DNA from: Euglena gracilis
Lineage: Eukaryota; Euglenida; Euglenophyceae; Euglenales
DNA: 64,000 nt
NCBI GenBank assembly: GCA_039621445.1
Contig: CP154954.1
Span: 7,752,634 to 7,816,633, forward strand
Reading direction: 5' to 3'
Shown here: positions 41,131 to 53,900 of the stretch, one piece after another
How positions within the stretch are numbered: the first letter of the stretch is position 1
Layout of the letters: each line of letters begins with the position of its first letter
The notes under the pieces: generated by a model
Databases searched by the model: none
What the model was told of the DNA's origin: nothing
Seen by the model: only the letters and a program-made list of their open reading frames with translations
Position numbers and translations under genes: made by a program

Positions 41131-41428
41131 GGGCGGTCCATAAGGGACGGGAAGTTTTTTTTCGTTAAGGACCGCCCCCCGGCCTAAGGGCCGACCAAGG
41201 GCCGGCGAAGGGCGACCAGGGATTTGAAAAGGGGTTCAAAAGTCGAAAAACACACTTATTGACGTTTTGGGTGGATGGACGACAATTCAAGAATGAAATC
41301 ACTTTTTTTCCCCGAAGTCGACCCGTTTTTTTTTGCCAAAATATGGCCACTTTTTGGGACATTTTTCCCTATGGATTTTTCATTGAATGTGTCGGGACGG
41401 GATTTTTTTTTTGCTTAAAGACCGCCCT
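41131..41428. repeat. Family N element with terminal direct repeats
   Basis: GGGACGGGAAG, T-run, CGTTAAGGACCGCCC (about 41140-41175) recurs as GGGACGGGA, T-run, GCTTAAAGACCGCCCTG (41394-41428). The core has GACGTTTTGGGTGGATGGAC and GAAGTCGACCCG. The same arrangement is at 46270-46530. Confidence 0.65.
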
Positions 41429-42619
41429 GCTTCCTGCCGGCATCCCAGCAGTCCATCATTTAGCTGAAAACCGGGCGGATTTTTGGAACCACAAATAATC
41501 ACGAATAATCACGAATAATCACGAATCAGAAATGGCGGTCCCCACCACAAATGGGAGGGAAACCTTGGATTAGCGTTAGGATTTGGATTTTCAGCCAGAA
41601 GTTAGGCCGAAATCCTGAGAAATTGGGCCACATTTTAGCTTTAACCCGCAGCCAAAAAGTATCACTGAATTTCGGCCATAGATTTCAGTCGAAATTGAAA
41701 CCCTGACCATATCCCTCAACCTCATTTTTCTCACTCGGCACATCAGCCCCCCCAAAAAAACGGGTTGTTCCTGGGACTGCCGAAACTTGGGTGTCACTGT
41801 GTAAAACAACAGGGCCCAGACCCCTTGTCATAGAGGACTGCCAAAATTTCAAAAAACACTGTAACAGTGTCAAAAAGTCTCAAAAATTGATTGTTTCAAA
41901 AGCACTGTCAAAAAACCCATTCTCCAGAGTTGCATTTAACAGTTTGTTCCCTGTTTGTCTGTTACCAAACCATGCACTCTTGTCTCCGTTGATCTTTCCC
42001 TCACCCCTTTGCCTCCTCGGAAGCTGACCATTACTTTGTAACTGCAGCTAAATCCCACTCCAGGTGTGAGGGGATTGTGTCTGCACCTATCCCATGCTTC
42101 TGTGTAAAATGACGATGGGCCCAGGGTACTTTGGGACGTATTGAAATTGAGCAGTTATTTCATGTGTGGCATACCAGGCAAAACAGTTAGTGCTGATTTT
42201 TGTTTCAGGCGGGAGATATTCAAGTTGCATTATGCATGCATTGCGAAAATTTGACAAAAAATCGCATTTTTTTTGCAAGTTTCTTTTGCATAATTTGCCC
42301 TTCCAATACTTTGATATTTTGTGGTGGTGGATTACAAGGGAAATCGCTGTTCCACCAGACAGCTGGAAGTTGAATACCAAGTTGGGACCGTTTTTGCATT
42401 AAAAGCCGTTGCCAAATGAAATATGAATGCATGCAATGCGACAAACAGAAGCAAAAAAGGACATTGCTTTTTGAAGAAAAATTCCCCCAAAACGTCAAAA
42501 ATCAGCAGAAAAACAATGCCAAATGAAAACCTGTGCAAACCCGCATAATGTCACCATTGATTCATTTGTCCAACCATGCACCATAATCACTACAGCACAA
42601 GCACATGCTGCATAACTAG
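41429..42619. other. No gene recognised
   Basis: AATCACG repeats lie at 41490-41530. The remaining kilobase is of mixed composition. Overlapping frames of 60-97 codons show no domain. Confidence 0.35.
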
Positions 42620-42738
42620 CAGGGGTTTTCAAAGCCGGAAGGGAGCTGACCCCCCCCCCCCCCTCCAGCCAGCCAGCACCTTTTTCCAGCCGGCCCGCGG
42701 GGCCCCCCCCCCCCCCGGAGTTCTGAAGAAAACCCCTG
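42620..42738. mobile_element. 119-bp hAT-like mini element (TSD 7/8)
   Basis: Ends CAGGGGTTTTC and GAAAACCCCTG. The flanks ATAACTAG (42612-42619) and ATAACTAA (42739-42746) are an 8-bp duplication with one change. It contains CCAGCCAGCCAGCACC and C15/C14 tracts. It is the smallest member of the J/M group. Confidence 0.82.
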
Positions 42739-42780
42739 ATAACTAATAATCTTGATGATCACAATGAAGCATTTTCCTCG

Positions 42781-43269
42781 ATGGAGGTGGAAAGAAAATC
42801 CTCCTCTCCTGTCGTCTCCAGCAGAGAAGTGTACGACCCGGAGCTCCTGAAGGACCTTGTTTGGAACTTGCATTTTTTGCATGTTTTTTTTTGCATTTTG
42901 TTTTGCATTGTTTACATTTTCTGTATCGAATATTTTGAGGTGCCTTGTTGCATGTCCCTCTGCCACAGCTTTGGGGTGATTGTATGGGAAGCAGGCCATT
43001 GTTTAAGGGTTCGCAGTACCCCCTTGGGGGGGGGGGGCTGGACTGCAGCTAGTCCAAATTTGGCTAGTGGAAATTCTAGTGGACTCCAGGGGGGGGGGAG
43101 TCCGCTAGCAGGGCCAGCTAGTGGAAAAATTTTCCTCCAGAAGCACCGGATTTTTTCATTCACAAAACTTGCCAAAAAATGCCCATTGTTGGTCATTGTT
43201 AGATTTTTGGAACAAAATCAGCCAAAAAACATATTTATAACCTCATTTTCACCTCGGCAGCGCCGGAGA

Positions 43270-43300
<31 letters not shown>

Positions 43301-43490
43301 GTGTTTTTATTTTTTTTTTTTGCTTTTTTTTTTTTCTTGTCCGGTTGGGGGGACGCCCCAGACCGGGGGAGGAAGTCTATTTTTTCCAGTGTCTAACAAA
43401 ATGGCTACCCTGGGGTCTTTAAGCAATGGCCTGATGGGAAGGCAACTGGTCTGGGAGGAGCCTGGTCACCTGGATCATAGATTCATTTAA
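42781..43490 (+). pseudogene. Kinase-like scrap interrupted by a family I element
   Basis: MEVERKSSSPVVSSREVYDP is open from 42781. Farther on, after a CTCTGCCACAG acceptor-like site, SFGVIVWE is read at about 42971-42991, a motif typical of protein-kinase subdomain IX (xSFGVxxWE). A hAT-like element begins right there. Removing it with one duplication gives WEGNWSGRSLVTW. No other kinase motif (no HRD, DFG or APE) is nearby, so a chance match is possible. Confidence 0.25.
42992..43433. mobile_element. Family I hAT-like MITE, copy 2 (perfect 8-bp TSD)
   Basis: Ends CAGGCCATTGTTTAAGG and CTTTAAGCAATGGCCTG. ATGGGAAG is duplicated at 42984-42991 and 43434-43441. The body has GGACTGCAGCTAGTCC, a T-tract of about 60 (43270-43335) and TCCAGTGTCTA. 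Confidence 0.95.
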
Positions 43491-43529
43491 CGCCGTGTGA
43501 CCCCCGGGGGGGGGGTTCGCGTGTGGGGG

Positions 43530-43959
43530 CAGGGCGTAACTTAAGAAAATTTGACCCTCTGGGGGGTCCAGCCAGCCAGCAGCCTTTTTCCAGCCCGGGA
43601 CCCCCTCCCTTTCCCCCCTCAACGAGATTTATTTCCAAGCACCCTTCGTTGGCTGGACGGCAACAGATTTTTCGCTTTTGTGGGTCAAAAATGGACAAAA
43701 AATGGGTCAAAAATGGGCGAAGATGGGTCAGATTTGGCTGTCCAGGACATTTTTGGGGTCAAAAAAGTCGATTTTTTTTATAGCTGGCAGTTTTTGGGAC
43801 ATTTTTTTTTTTCACTTTCGATTTTTTTAGTTCCTGGTTCGACCCCTGGTCGGGCCCAGTTCCAGCCCAGGGGGGAGGGGGGTCAGCCAGTTGCCTTTTT
43901 CCACCCAGCCCAAATTTTCCAGCCTCTGAGGTGGACCCCCCCCATAAAAAAACACCCTG
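43530..43959. mobile_element. Family J MITE, copy 2
   Basis: Starts CAGGGCGTAACTTAAG, then CCAGCCAGCCAGCAGCC, TTCGCTTTTGTGGGTCAAAA, and ends CCCAAATTTTCCAGCCTCTG, GGTGGACC, C-run, ATAAAAAAACACCCTG. The core matches 61283-61711. No clear TSD is seen. Confidence 0.72.
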
Positions 43960-44805
43960 GTTGGAGGCCTCTGGACCCCCCCCCCCCCCAGGGGGTGCGC
44001 CATGGGTCAGATTTGGCCGATCTTTTCAGCATTTTTGGCTGATTTAGGCTGGATTTCGGACCTCCCCCAAGGATTTCCCTCAGTCCTAAGGGACACTAAA
44101 TCATTTTTTTTTCCTGCTGACACAATGTCCCATGGCTTTGGCTCTGGGTGGACCACTTTCGGTTTGGTACCAATGGGGTTCGGCCAAACCGCATTCATTT
44201 TTTGAGCTATTTCATCCTCAGAGACCAAAAGTGACCCCTCCGCCCCGTGGAGGAGACAGCTGGGTTTTGAAAAGTGACGTTTTTTTGAAAGGGAAATTGA
44301 CCCCCCCCTTCCCCCCGGGTAAGCAACGCTTTGCAGAGGGTGCCTCCTCCACATGGGTTTCTCCATACCACATGGCCCGGGGGATTTGCAAGGAGGGATG
44401 AGCACCAGGAACTCCATCAAACAAAATCCCAGGTTTCCTCAGCCCCAATGCACACATCTCTCAGAACTGATCATGTCCCCCAGCACACCCAGCAACAAGG
44501 TTGCCTCCGGCATATTTTGAAGATGGTGCCAAAGGAAATCAGTGTTACGAATTGAATGAATGGAATCTCGGCTGGGTGCTCTCTCTGGTGGAAAGTCCTT
44601 GGCCGGGGGGGGGGAGTGAAAGCTGTGTGGCATTGTAGAAGCTCTGTGCTATGATTGTTTGCAAAGGGAGGCCAGGCTTCAAGGGGAACAGGATGAAGGG
44701 GCTGAAAAGGAGGCACAAAAATGGATGGCAGCATCCTGCACAAGGGTTCTTTGCGGACATTTCGGATTGTGCATTGAGGTTGCCATTTTTTTTTGGCCCC
44801 GGAAG
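43960..44805. other. Upstream region of the permease gene
   Basis: A C-run block (43975-43990) and GGGTCAGATTTGG words continue the J-type material. GTAAGCAACGCTTTGCAGAGG near 44322 looks like another element end. I could not find the first exon or promoter of the permease gene here. Confidence 0.4.
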
Positions 44806-44985
44806 CAACCTTAGGAAGCGACGCTGCCCCTGCCAATGAAGATGAACGCCGGCTGGCCCAGCTGGGGTACAAGCAGGAGTACACCCGCATCTTCAACACA
44901 TGGACCAACTTCGGGCTCACCACCAGCATGGTCAGCGTTCTGCTGGGCATCGTGCCCTTGTACACTTATTCGCTCCAGACTGGAG
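44806..44985 (+). CDS. Permease exon 1 (N-terminus and helix 1)
   Basis: Reads ATLGSDAAPANEDERRLAQL, GYKQEYTRIFNTWTNFGL and SVLLGIVPLYTYSLQTG. It ends in GGAG with donor GTGTGT at 44986 (phase 1). The 5' edge is set at an AG (44804-44805), but an earlier start or a preceding exon is needed for the initiator Met. Confidence 0.85.
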
Positions 44986-47900
44986 GTGTGTCCTCTCTTC
45001 CATCGCTCTCAAGCCCCCCCCCCCCAACGTGCCCAACAAACACTCCCTGTTCGGGCCGCAGCTGTTGTCAGGTGCGTTGCTGGGTGAGGATGGGGCTGTG
45101 GGGGGTGAAAGCCACTGCCTCTTGGGCTGGTGCACTCATTTAACACCTGTGTGAACCCCTCCCCAAAGGGGGTTTCAAGAATGGGTGGGTGGGTTGGGGC
45201 TGCTGGACCCCCCCCCCTGGGGGGCACCATGGGTCACATTTTGGCCCGGCTGAAGGCGAGGCCAGAGAATTTTTTCAAGGGGTTTCGGCCGATTTTGGCT
45301 TGGTATTGGGTGGGTGGGTGGGTGGGTGGGTGGGTGGTTAACCCCCACGGGGGGGGGGGGGGTCATGCGGGTTTGGACCCATGGAAGAATGGAAACCCCC
45401 CGGTCATTAAGCGAATCTGGGTGGAACCCAAAGCGAGCGAACCTTTCAGCGCGAATAATTGGAAGGGAGCTGAATAATGGATCAATTTTCAGCCTTTTTT
45501 TTGCAAAATCCCCCCAGGTGATTGGATCCGGTTTAGTGGTCGGCTGCAGGTGGGGGGGGGTGGCAAAGCCGACGTTGAGTGCATATTTGGCAGTTTGCTT
45601 TTTTTTGGACGCTGCTTTTTTGATTTTGGCGTATTTTAAAAAAAGCAAAAAAAAACGCCTATGAGGTTTTGCATGGAAAATTTTGTGAATGCATATTTTC
45701 AATCATTTTTGGCATCTTCTGGGATCTTTTCTGCCAAAAAAATTCTTTCCACTAAAATGAAAAAAGGCATTTTTTTTTGCCTTTTTGGATGTTCATTCAA
45801 AGTTTGGTTTGCCGAGGTGTGACGTTTCACAACGAGTTTTTTCAAATGAGATTTCATTTTTTTATTTCCTTTTTTTGTTTTTGTTTTTTGGCGTTTTTTT
45901 TTTCAAAAGAAATACGGTGTTTTTTAAAAACATGGTTTTTTTCAAAAAGAATTTGCAAAATGCCAAGCATGATTGAGTGTTAATGACTGATTGGTTTTCT
46001 GAAAAAAGTGAGTGACTGGTGTTTAGAAGAGTGGACGCGACCCCCGCTCCCCCCGGGAGTTGGTAAATAATTGTATAACCCTGAAAGGGTTTCCTTATTT
46101 CTGAACCGGGAGGTATTTTGGCAATTAACCGGGGCATTTTAACAAGGCACTTGGGGCAGTTTTAAATTTGCCCGAGATGGGGTCTGTCTGGTCGGTCGGT
46201 CTGGTGTGTTGGATTGAAGTGCCTGCCCAGACACTCGAGGGCACTCTGAGACCCCCCCCTCGGTGCAGAAGGGATGGGAAGCTTTTTTTCCTTTGAGGAC
46301 CGCCTTTGGGCCTAAGGGATGGCCAATGGCGAATCCGGGGATCGAACGGGGGCAAAAATCAAAATAAATCAAAAGGTCGAAAAACGCGTTTTTTGACGTT
46401 TTGGATGGATGGGCGATGGTTCAAGGATGCCCCTTTATTGCCAAAATACGGCTATTCCTTCGTCCATTTTTTTCATTGACTGTGCTGGGATGGGAAGTTC
46501 TTTTTTTTTTGTCAAGGACCGCCCTGCCCCCCCCCTCTTGGTTCCGGACTTGCCCCCATTGGCACAATTATACAAATCCTTTTTTTTTGAAGATTGCCAC
46601 ATCCCAAAATCCGAACAATATCATTATGACTGGCGCCCAAGTCAAGCAGTCATTCCCCAAAGCATTCCGGGCACAGGCCATGCGTGTGTGTTCCGGGACT
46701 ACCCAGCAACGACCATCAAACGGAAAGTTGCAGGAAAGATTCTGAGAAGGAGACCGAGCTGTGCGAGTCATGGCCAGTTCCCCCCCCCCCCGGACCCCCC
46801 CAGGCCCCCCCCATGACCCCTCCCCCCCCGGACCCCCCCAGGACCCCCCCAGGACCCCTCCCCCCCAGGACCCCCCCAGGACCCCTCCCCCCCAGGACCC
46901 CCCCAGGACCCCCCCAGGACCCCTCCCCCCCAGGACCCCCCCCCCCCACGACCCCCCCGGGGGCGGTACCCACAAGACCCAATAACCATGGCATTCCGGG
47001 GGCCTTAGGCGCACGCTACCGGGGGGGGGGGGGGCTACCGCCCCCCCCCGGACCCCCCGGTCTTCAAAATAGCCTCACCTTGTGGTGCAAAATTTTTGTT
47101 GTGTTGCGTGACCCCCAGGACCCCCAGGACAGGGTCCTGGGGGGGGGAAACTGGCCATAAGTGAGCTGTGCACCATGCTGCCCATTTTTGAAACTTGTTG
47201 GACCTGGGCTGACTTTGGCCAACCCCAGCACCATTTCATTTTTTGCTCATTTCATTTTTTGCTCAGATGTTTTTTTTAAAAAAATCAAAAAAATATAAAT
47301 AGCACATTTTATTGGAGAATCTGAACCAATTGAACCTGAAACAGTATTAAAAAGAGAGAGGGTTCATGTGATACTCAACCCGGTTTGGAATTGCACAAAT
47401 TGCAGTTTTGGAAGGGTTTTTTGAATTTTTAAAGATCTGCCCAAATGTGTCCCCCAAGCAGGGTTTGATATAAGGAGGGCGTACATGGTTTAGGTGGGGG
47501 GGTGTCCCCCCTCCCCCCCCCCCCTCCTGGCCCGCAGGGGGGTCCGGACCCCCCCCCACCTGCCAGGGGGGTCCGGACCGACCCTGGGGGGGGGGTATCC
47601 GAGACCCCCCCCCAAAAAGGGTCAATTTTTCCTCCGGCGCTTTGCGCCGAAAATTTTTTGCATTTTTGGCACATTTTTGCCCAAAAAGTGCCCGAAATGG
47701 CACTTTTGGTCGTTTTGGTCAAATTTTTTCGGCCCGGCGCTTCGCGCCGGGCCGAAATTCGGTCACCCAGACCGCGCCACTGTTTAGGTGGGGGGGTGTG
47801 CCCCCCCGCGCCCCCCCCCTCCTGGCCCGCAGGGGAGGGGGTCCGGACCCCCCCCCCCCCACCACCTGTCCTTATATCGAACCCTGCCCCCAAGTCCTTT

Positions 47901-50900
47901 GGCCCCCAATTTCACATCCCAAAGTGTATTACGGAAGTTGGCTGATTTTTGGACAGAATGCTTCCTGGCTCAAATACACTCAGCCACCTGGTGCTGCCCC
48001 CTCACCTTGTGGTGCTCTTTCCCAACAGGACCGGCCGTGATGCTCTGGAGTTGGGTCGTGATCGGTGTAATGGCCAAATCATTGCTTGGCTCCGCCACTG
48101 TGCTCACACTCACGAACAACAGTTGATGCCAGAAATGTGAGGGAGTCATTTTGGGCTGTTTATCCCAATCACTGTGGATCGCAACACACATTTGATTGTG
48201 GAAATGACTTTGACTTCGAAGAATTCGCATTTTCACCGCCTTTTTAAAAAAAAGATTTTGTCCATTTTTGCTTGTTTGTTTTATGTGTTCAATCAGTTGA
48301 CATTTTCGAAACCAGCAGTTTCCAACACGTGTAAGTTGAAATGGATGGATTTTTGTCCATCCTAGAATTCAAGTTTTAATTGATTGATTGATTAATTTTA
48401 AGGTTTGTTTGTTGGTGGTTTTTTTTGTTTGCAGAACACACATTTTTTGAAGGAAGATTAAACCCCCCCCCCCATTTAAACCGACCCGTCGGTTTAGGAC
48501 TTTTGGGTTGGCGGAAATCCTGGAGGGGGTCGGTTTAGACGGGGGGTCGGTTTCAGGGGGAGCACACGGCTGGCCAACGGCGCGACGGAAGCGGGTTGAT
48601 GTTAGCAAGGCAATTTCAATCGGCAAATGCCCAATTTGGTTGGCCAATGCCTAACTTTGAGTGACAAATGCCTGCAAATTCTTATTTTCGGTGGCAAATG
48701 CTGAATTTTGGGTGTCATATCCAATTTTTGGTGGCAAACTGCCTAATTTTGGGTGCAAACTTCAAATTCTAGATAGCAAATGCCTAATTTTGTAATTTTT
48801 GGGTTCCAACACCAAATTTTCGGAAGAAAATGCCCAATTTGAGGTGCAAACTCCAAAATTTTTGAAGCAAATGCCAAATTTTGGGTGTAAAATCCTAATT
48901 TTGGGTCATCAATACTAATTATTCAATGAGCATGGACGCTCTTTCCGTTGGCGGCTTCCATTATGTTGCGCATGTTTGTTATCCAATTTGCCATGGGTCG
49001 GTTTATTTCTTTTTTTGGTTGAAATTCTGCAATGGGTCGGTTTGGAAGGGTAGGTCGGTTTAGAAGGGGAGTCGGTTTAAATGGGGGGGGGTTTACCCAT
49101 CACCTCGCGGGGGGGGGGGGGGGTTGTGGGCAGGTTTGAAGGGAGGGCATTTTTTCCCCTCGAGGGATGGGTGATAATTTTTATAAACCAGGCTGATTTT
49201 TGGCCATTCATAGTCTTTCTCACGTCACAAATGTATCCAATGAATCTTGTTTTTCATTTGCTTTGTGCACAATTCACAAATTCCAGGGGGGTTATGCGAT
49301 TGGGATCCCCAAAAAGCGTACCAAAACGAAGTCGAAAACTCAAATGATTAATTCGGGGCAGTCTGGATCAGGCTTGATTTATTAAATTTTTACAGTGCTG
49401 TAGGGTGGCTGCTGGCCCCCCGCGGCGGGGGGGTGGTTGACTTGAGTTCCGTCTCGAGGCAATCCAGGCAAATTTCTTTTGCCACCCCCCCCCCCCCTAT
49501 GTCCAACGACCAGTAATCCCTGTTCTCCAACCACTGGGGGGGGGGGGTTGTTAGACACGGGATCCAAGAAAATGCATATAGGTTGGCGAAACCTCCGAAA
49601 AGGTGTCCTCGACAGAGGGGGGGGTCGTTGGACATGGGGGGGGGCAGGTCGTTGGACGTGGGGGTAATGACCATTTTCGGGAAACGCATTTTTGACCCCA
49701 GCTCACACAAGGTCGTTATGGTATTTTCCACCAACTCCGCCACAACAAGCAATGGCATGGCCAGGACACTGTTCGTGGTTTCCTCACTGGCTGAGATCTG
49801 CGCTGCGTATCCCACAACCAGGGTTTCATGGGGATCTTGAACAACCTTGAGGATGGAGGAGGGCTCGACCCCTCCGTGGTGGGTGGGGGGCCGCCCTCTG
49901 CTCGCTGTAATGTTACTGCATTCCACTGCTTTCAGTGCTGGTGATCAGAAATGGATGGATTTCAAGGAACAAGTGACTGGCTGATTCTTTTGAACGTGGG
50001 CGGTGCCCGTCGTAAAGGTGTGGTCCCCCCCCCTAACCTTGCCATGCAGCCCTGCCCGCAATGGGAGCACTGTATTTCTGGGCTTACCGCTTAGGCGGCC
50101 CCGAGTGGGGTCCAGGATGTTTTTTTTTTTGCTTTGATTGCACGCTGGTGTATCCCGGTATCCATGCACGCTGTTATATCCAACCATTTTGATGCACAAA
50201 TTACGCACAAGCAAGATATACAAATGCACCTACCTACCACCCGCCCACCCTTCCACACACACCACTCACACCCACGGCACATGCATGTGCACACACCCGT
50301 TTTCTTTCCACATCTCTTCATAAGTGATCATTAGTTCCAGCCTTTTTTTTAAGTTTTTGGATTGAATCTTTTTTTTTGAGAAAACAATCCTGTTGTGCCC
50401 CTTCTCCGCTTGGACCGCCGGATGGTGTAATTTGTTGGGGCAGATTGGGGGTGTCGCCAGTGGCGGCTATTCCGGCGCTGTGGTCATCGGCGAAATTGTG
50501 CAAATCACAACCGGCATTGCAATGAATCCAGCCCAGATTTTGGGAATTTACGCCGCACCCAAGCCTCTTTTTTTAAAAAAAATATATGCGTTTTTATTGC
50601 ATTCAAAGTGTAGCATTATTTATGCCCCAAAATTTTCAGTACACTGAAAACAAGGCCCAATTAATTGCTAAACAAATTAACCCCCTCAATAAGTGCACAG
50701 TGCCTTTATAAGTGCGCACCCCCAAGGGTCCGAAACCACCTCCCTAAAAAGTGCGCACCCCCCCCCCCCAAAGGAGAAATTACTGTCACATCTCAGGTCA
50801 GAAAGCACACACAATTCTCAGAATTGTCCTTCTCAGATCAAACATTTCTACCGCCCAAGCCGAAATTGGAAACACAATCACTCTTACCCCCCCCCCCCCT

Positions 50901-53900
50901 AGTCGTATGACCACCCCTCATTTATGACCACCCCCCGGTCACAGGTTGCAGGTCATGGGGGTGTTATGACCACCCCCCCCCCCCCGGTCACAGGTTGCAG
51001 GTTGCGAAAAATTTAACACCACCTTACCTATGACCGCCACCACATTTATGACCACCCCCCGGTCACAGGTTGCAGGTTATGGGGGTGTTATGACCACCCC
51101 CCCCCCCCCCCGGTCACAGGTTGCAGGAACCCGGTCATACGACTAGGGGGGGGGGTAGGTGGCCGGATTCGCATTTAAGCTTTTTTGTGTTGGTTTGCGC
51201 ATTTCCGCAAATTACCAAAACTTTTTTATATCGGCTGTGTGGCTCTGGGGGGTCTGAAAACACAGCAACAAGAGAGTGCAAAAAATGATCGAAATTCTGT
51301 TTTTGGCGGTGTGACCCCTGGGACTTTGGTGAGAAATGGTGTTTTTGGGGGTCCAGAAATGGGCTCCGCACGTCGAAACCCGCGGGACCTTCCCCCCCCC
51401 CTCATGGGAGTGAAAAAAAACGCAAAACAGCAACACAGGAATGGGACCTTTACTGCTGTTGTTGCTCCTATCCAGGCAAGGACAGGACAGCCACCAGATC
51501 CCACCGGATCCCACCGGATCTGCAGATTCGGTGACCATTGGTACAGATCTGGTAACAAAACCAGATGATTTGGGCCAAAAACACCTGAAAATGACCAACA
51601 TTCACTCAGAATGCTGGTTCATTGCAATTTTATAATCGATGGGCGCAGGTGTTTTTCTCTCATTCAGTCATTTTTGGTTGTGCCTGATTCTTGCCACGTG
51701 GTGCGATGCACGCGGTGCCGGCAGGGATTTTTTTTTCGGCGCCTCCCCCCCTCCCCCCGGGGTCCAAGTTTTAAAAACCCCCTGGGTGCCGCACGCGGTG
51801 TGAAACACGCGGTGCGGAAGCCACCCACCCACCCCCTGGGGGGGGGGGGCTCAGGGGACCCTTGTCTCGTAATGATTGAATATTTGTGTGCGAAAGGACA
51901 TTGTGCAAGTGGTTAACGATTGTATCACCTTGCTACTGAGCTAAAATGCAATAAATCAATAAAAAAACAACAGACAAGCAAAAAATCCAGACGAAAGCAA
52001 GTCATTTGAAATCCAGTAAAGTGTTGGAAGAATTACAGCAAATTTCTGTAGGAGGCAACATGCAATGGTCCGTTTGACAATTTTACGAAGCCAGAGGTTC
52101 GATGCGTCGCTTTGAGGCCAAAGTTTGTCTGGGGAAGATATTCCCTCAAAGTTGTTCTTCTCTTTCCGAAGAGACATCATCCACTTTCCATCCACCGTTT
52201 GATCAATGATGCGCATTAATGGTTTCAACTTGGGAGAAGGGCATGTTGCAATGCTTTTTTTTTGAACCCCCAAGGCTCCTGCCACAAACGCCAGCACAGA
52301 ATTGAAAATCTGGTGGTGTGAGCAGCCCCCACTCCCCACCCCCTCCCCATTCCTTGTTTTTCCCACGGTGCCGATTGTTAGGTGAAGGTGTTCTTTCGAT
52401 GCCGAAGAATTCCCCCCCCCCCCATGAGGTGGATCGGGGGAGTGTCCCCCACTTCCTGGTGGGTGTGGGTTGAACCCACAGCCATGCCAACGTTGGTCGA
52501 CCCGCCCACCCTCTTGGTGGCAGTGCTCATTGAAACGGGTGGGGACGCCAGTGGGAGGGGAATACCCTCTTATCTCAATTGGATGGGGAACCGGCGGGGA
52601 AAGGAGTTGCTTGGCGCGGACCCTTGTGGTGGCTGGGGTGGTCAACACCCTCTCCGACACGATGCTCACGGGCAGGCAGCTTTTTCGCCAGAGGTAGGTG
52701 GGCCACAGGACCAAAGGTTCATAGGTTCATTCAACACCTGTGGTGACCCTCCGGGGGGGATGGGTGGGTTTTTGAGATTGGGTGGGTGGGTGGGTTGGGA
52801 CCGCTGGACCCCCCCCCCCCCAGGGGAGGGGGTGTCCTGTGCCATGGGTCAGATTTTGGCCCGGCCAAAGGCCAGGCCAAACAAATTTTCGGGGGTTTTC
52901 GGCCGATTTTGGCTGGATTTTGGGTGGGTGGGTCAATGGTTGACCCCCCCCCCCCCTGGGGGGTTGTGGGTGGGGGGGTTTTGAAAACAGTGGGTGGGCG
53001 GGTTTGGGCCCAGGGTCCCTCGCGGGGGGGGGGTCACCAAGGTAATCCATGAATCTGACCCTCCAGATTCAATGACGCCATTGGGCTAAAATTGCCTGTG
53101 TGCAGGACTGTGCTACATCTCAGTGGTGTGGCACCTCGTGGGCTGCATCTTGATCATTGCGCTCATGAACTGCTATGCTCCAACCCACAAGTCGGTGTCG
53201 TATGAGAGTACAACAATTCTACTGGTTTCACACCCAAGCAGCAACTTCATTGGCTCCAAAACGGGCCTTTGCTTGAGAACTCCATTGGGGTCCACTCCAA
53301 GGGGGTCCATTGTCTGATATGTGCATTTGCTTTGCATTTTGCAGGTTTTTTGTTACAATGTCACAAGCACAAGCCACACGCACCATCCACTCTCGACATC
53401 CGCATGGTTACTATCCAATTTTGAAATCATGAATGCATTCACCATTTTACCATTATGACAAAAAAATCTTTCAGAAAAATTCTCTGCGAACCAGAGGGAA
53501 GGCTGCACCCCCAGCGCAGTCCTTACAAAAAATTCCGTCCCAGCATCTTCAATGGAAAATCCACAAAAAAGGTGCAAAAAATGGTCATATTCTGGAGGAA
53601 AAAAATGGGTCGATTTTGGGGGAGCACTTCTTTCTGGCGCACCTGGACCTTCGCCCATCCACCCAAGACGGCAGAAAAAGTGTTTTTTTTACTTTTTTTA
53701 TATTTCCGACACCGTCCGACGCCCGGAGAAGCCATTGGCTGTCCCGGCGGTGCTTAAAGGGAGGTCCTCTACGGGACTTCCCTGTGCACTCCTGGGGGAT
53801 GCTTTGGGAAGGTAAGTGGGGAGGGGCAGTGCTATGGCACACTTTGGCGGCGATGCCTTAAAATTGATCCCTCCCTGGAGGGTGTGCCTGCAATGGGCAG

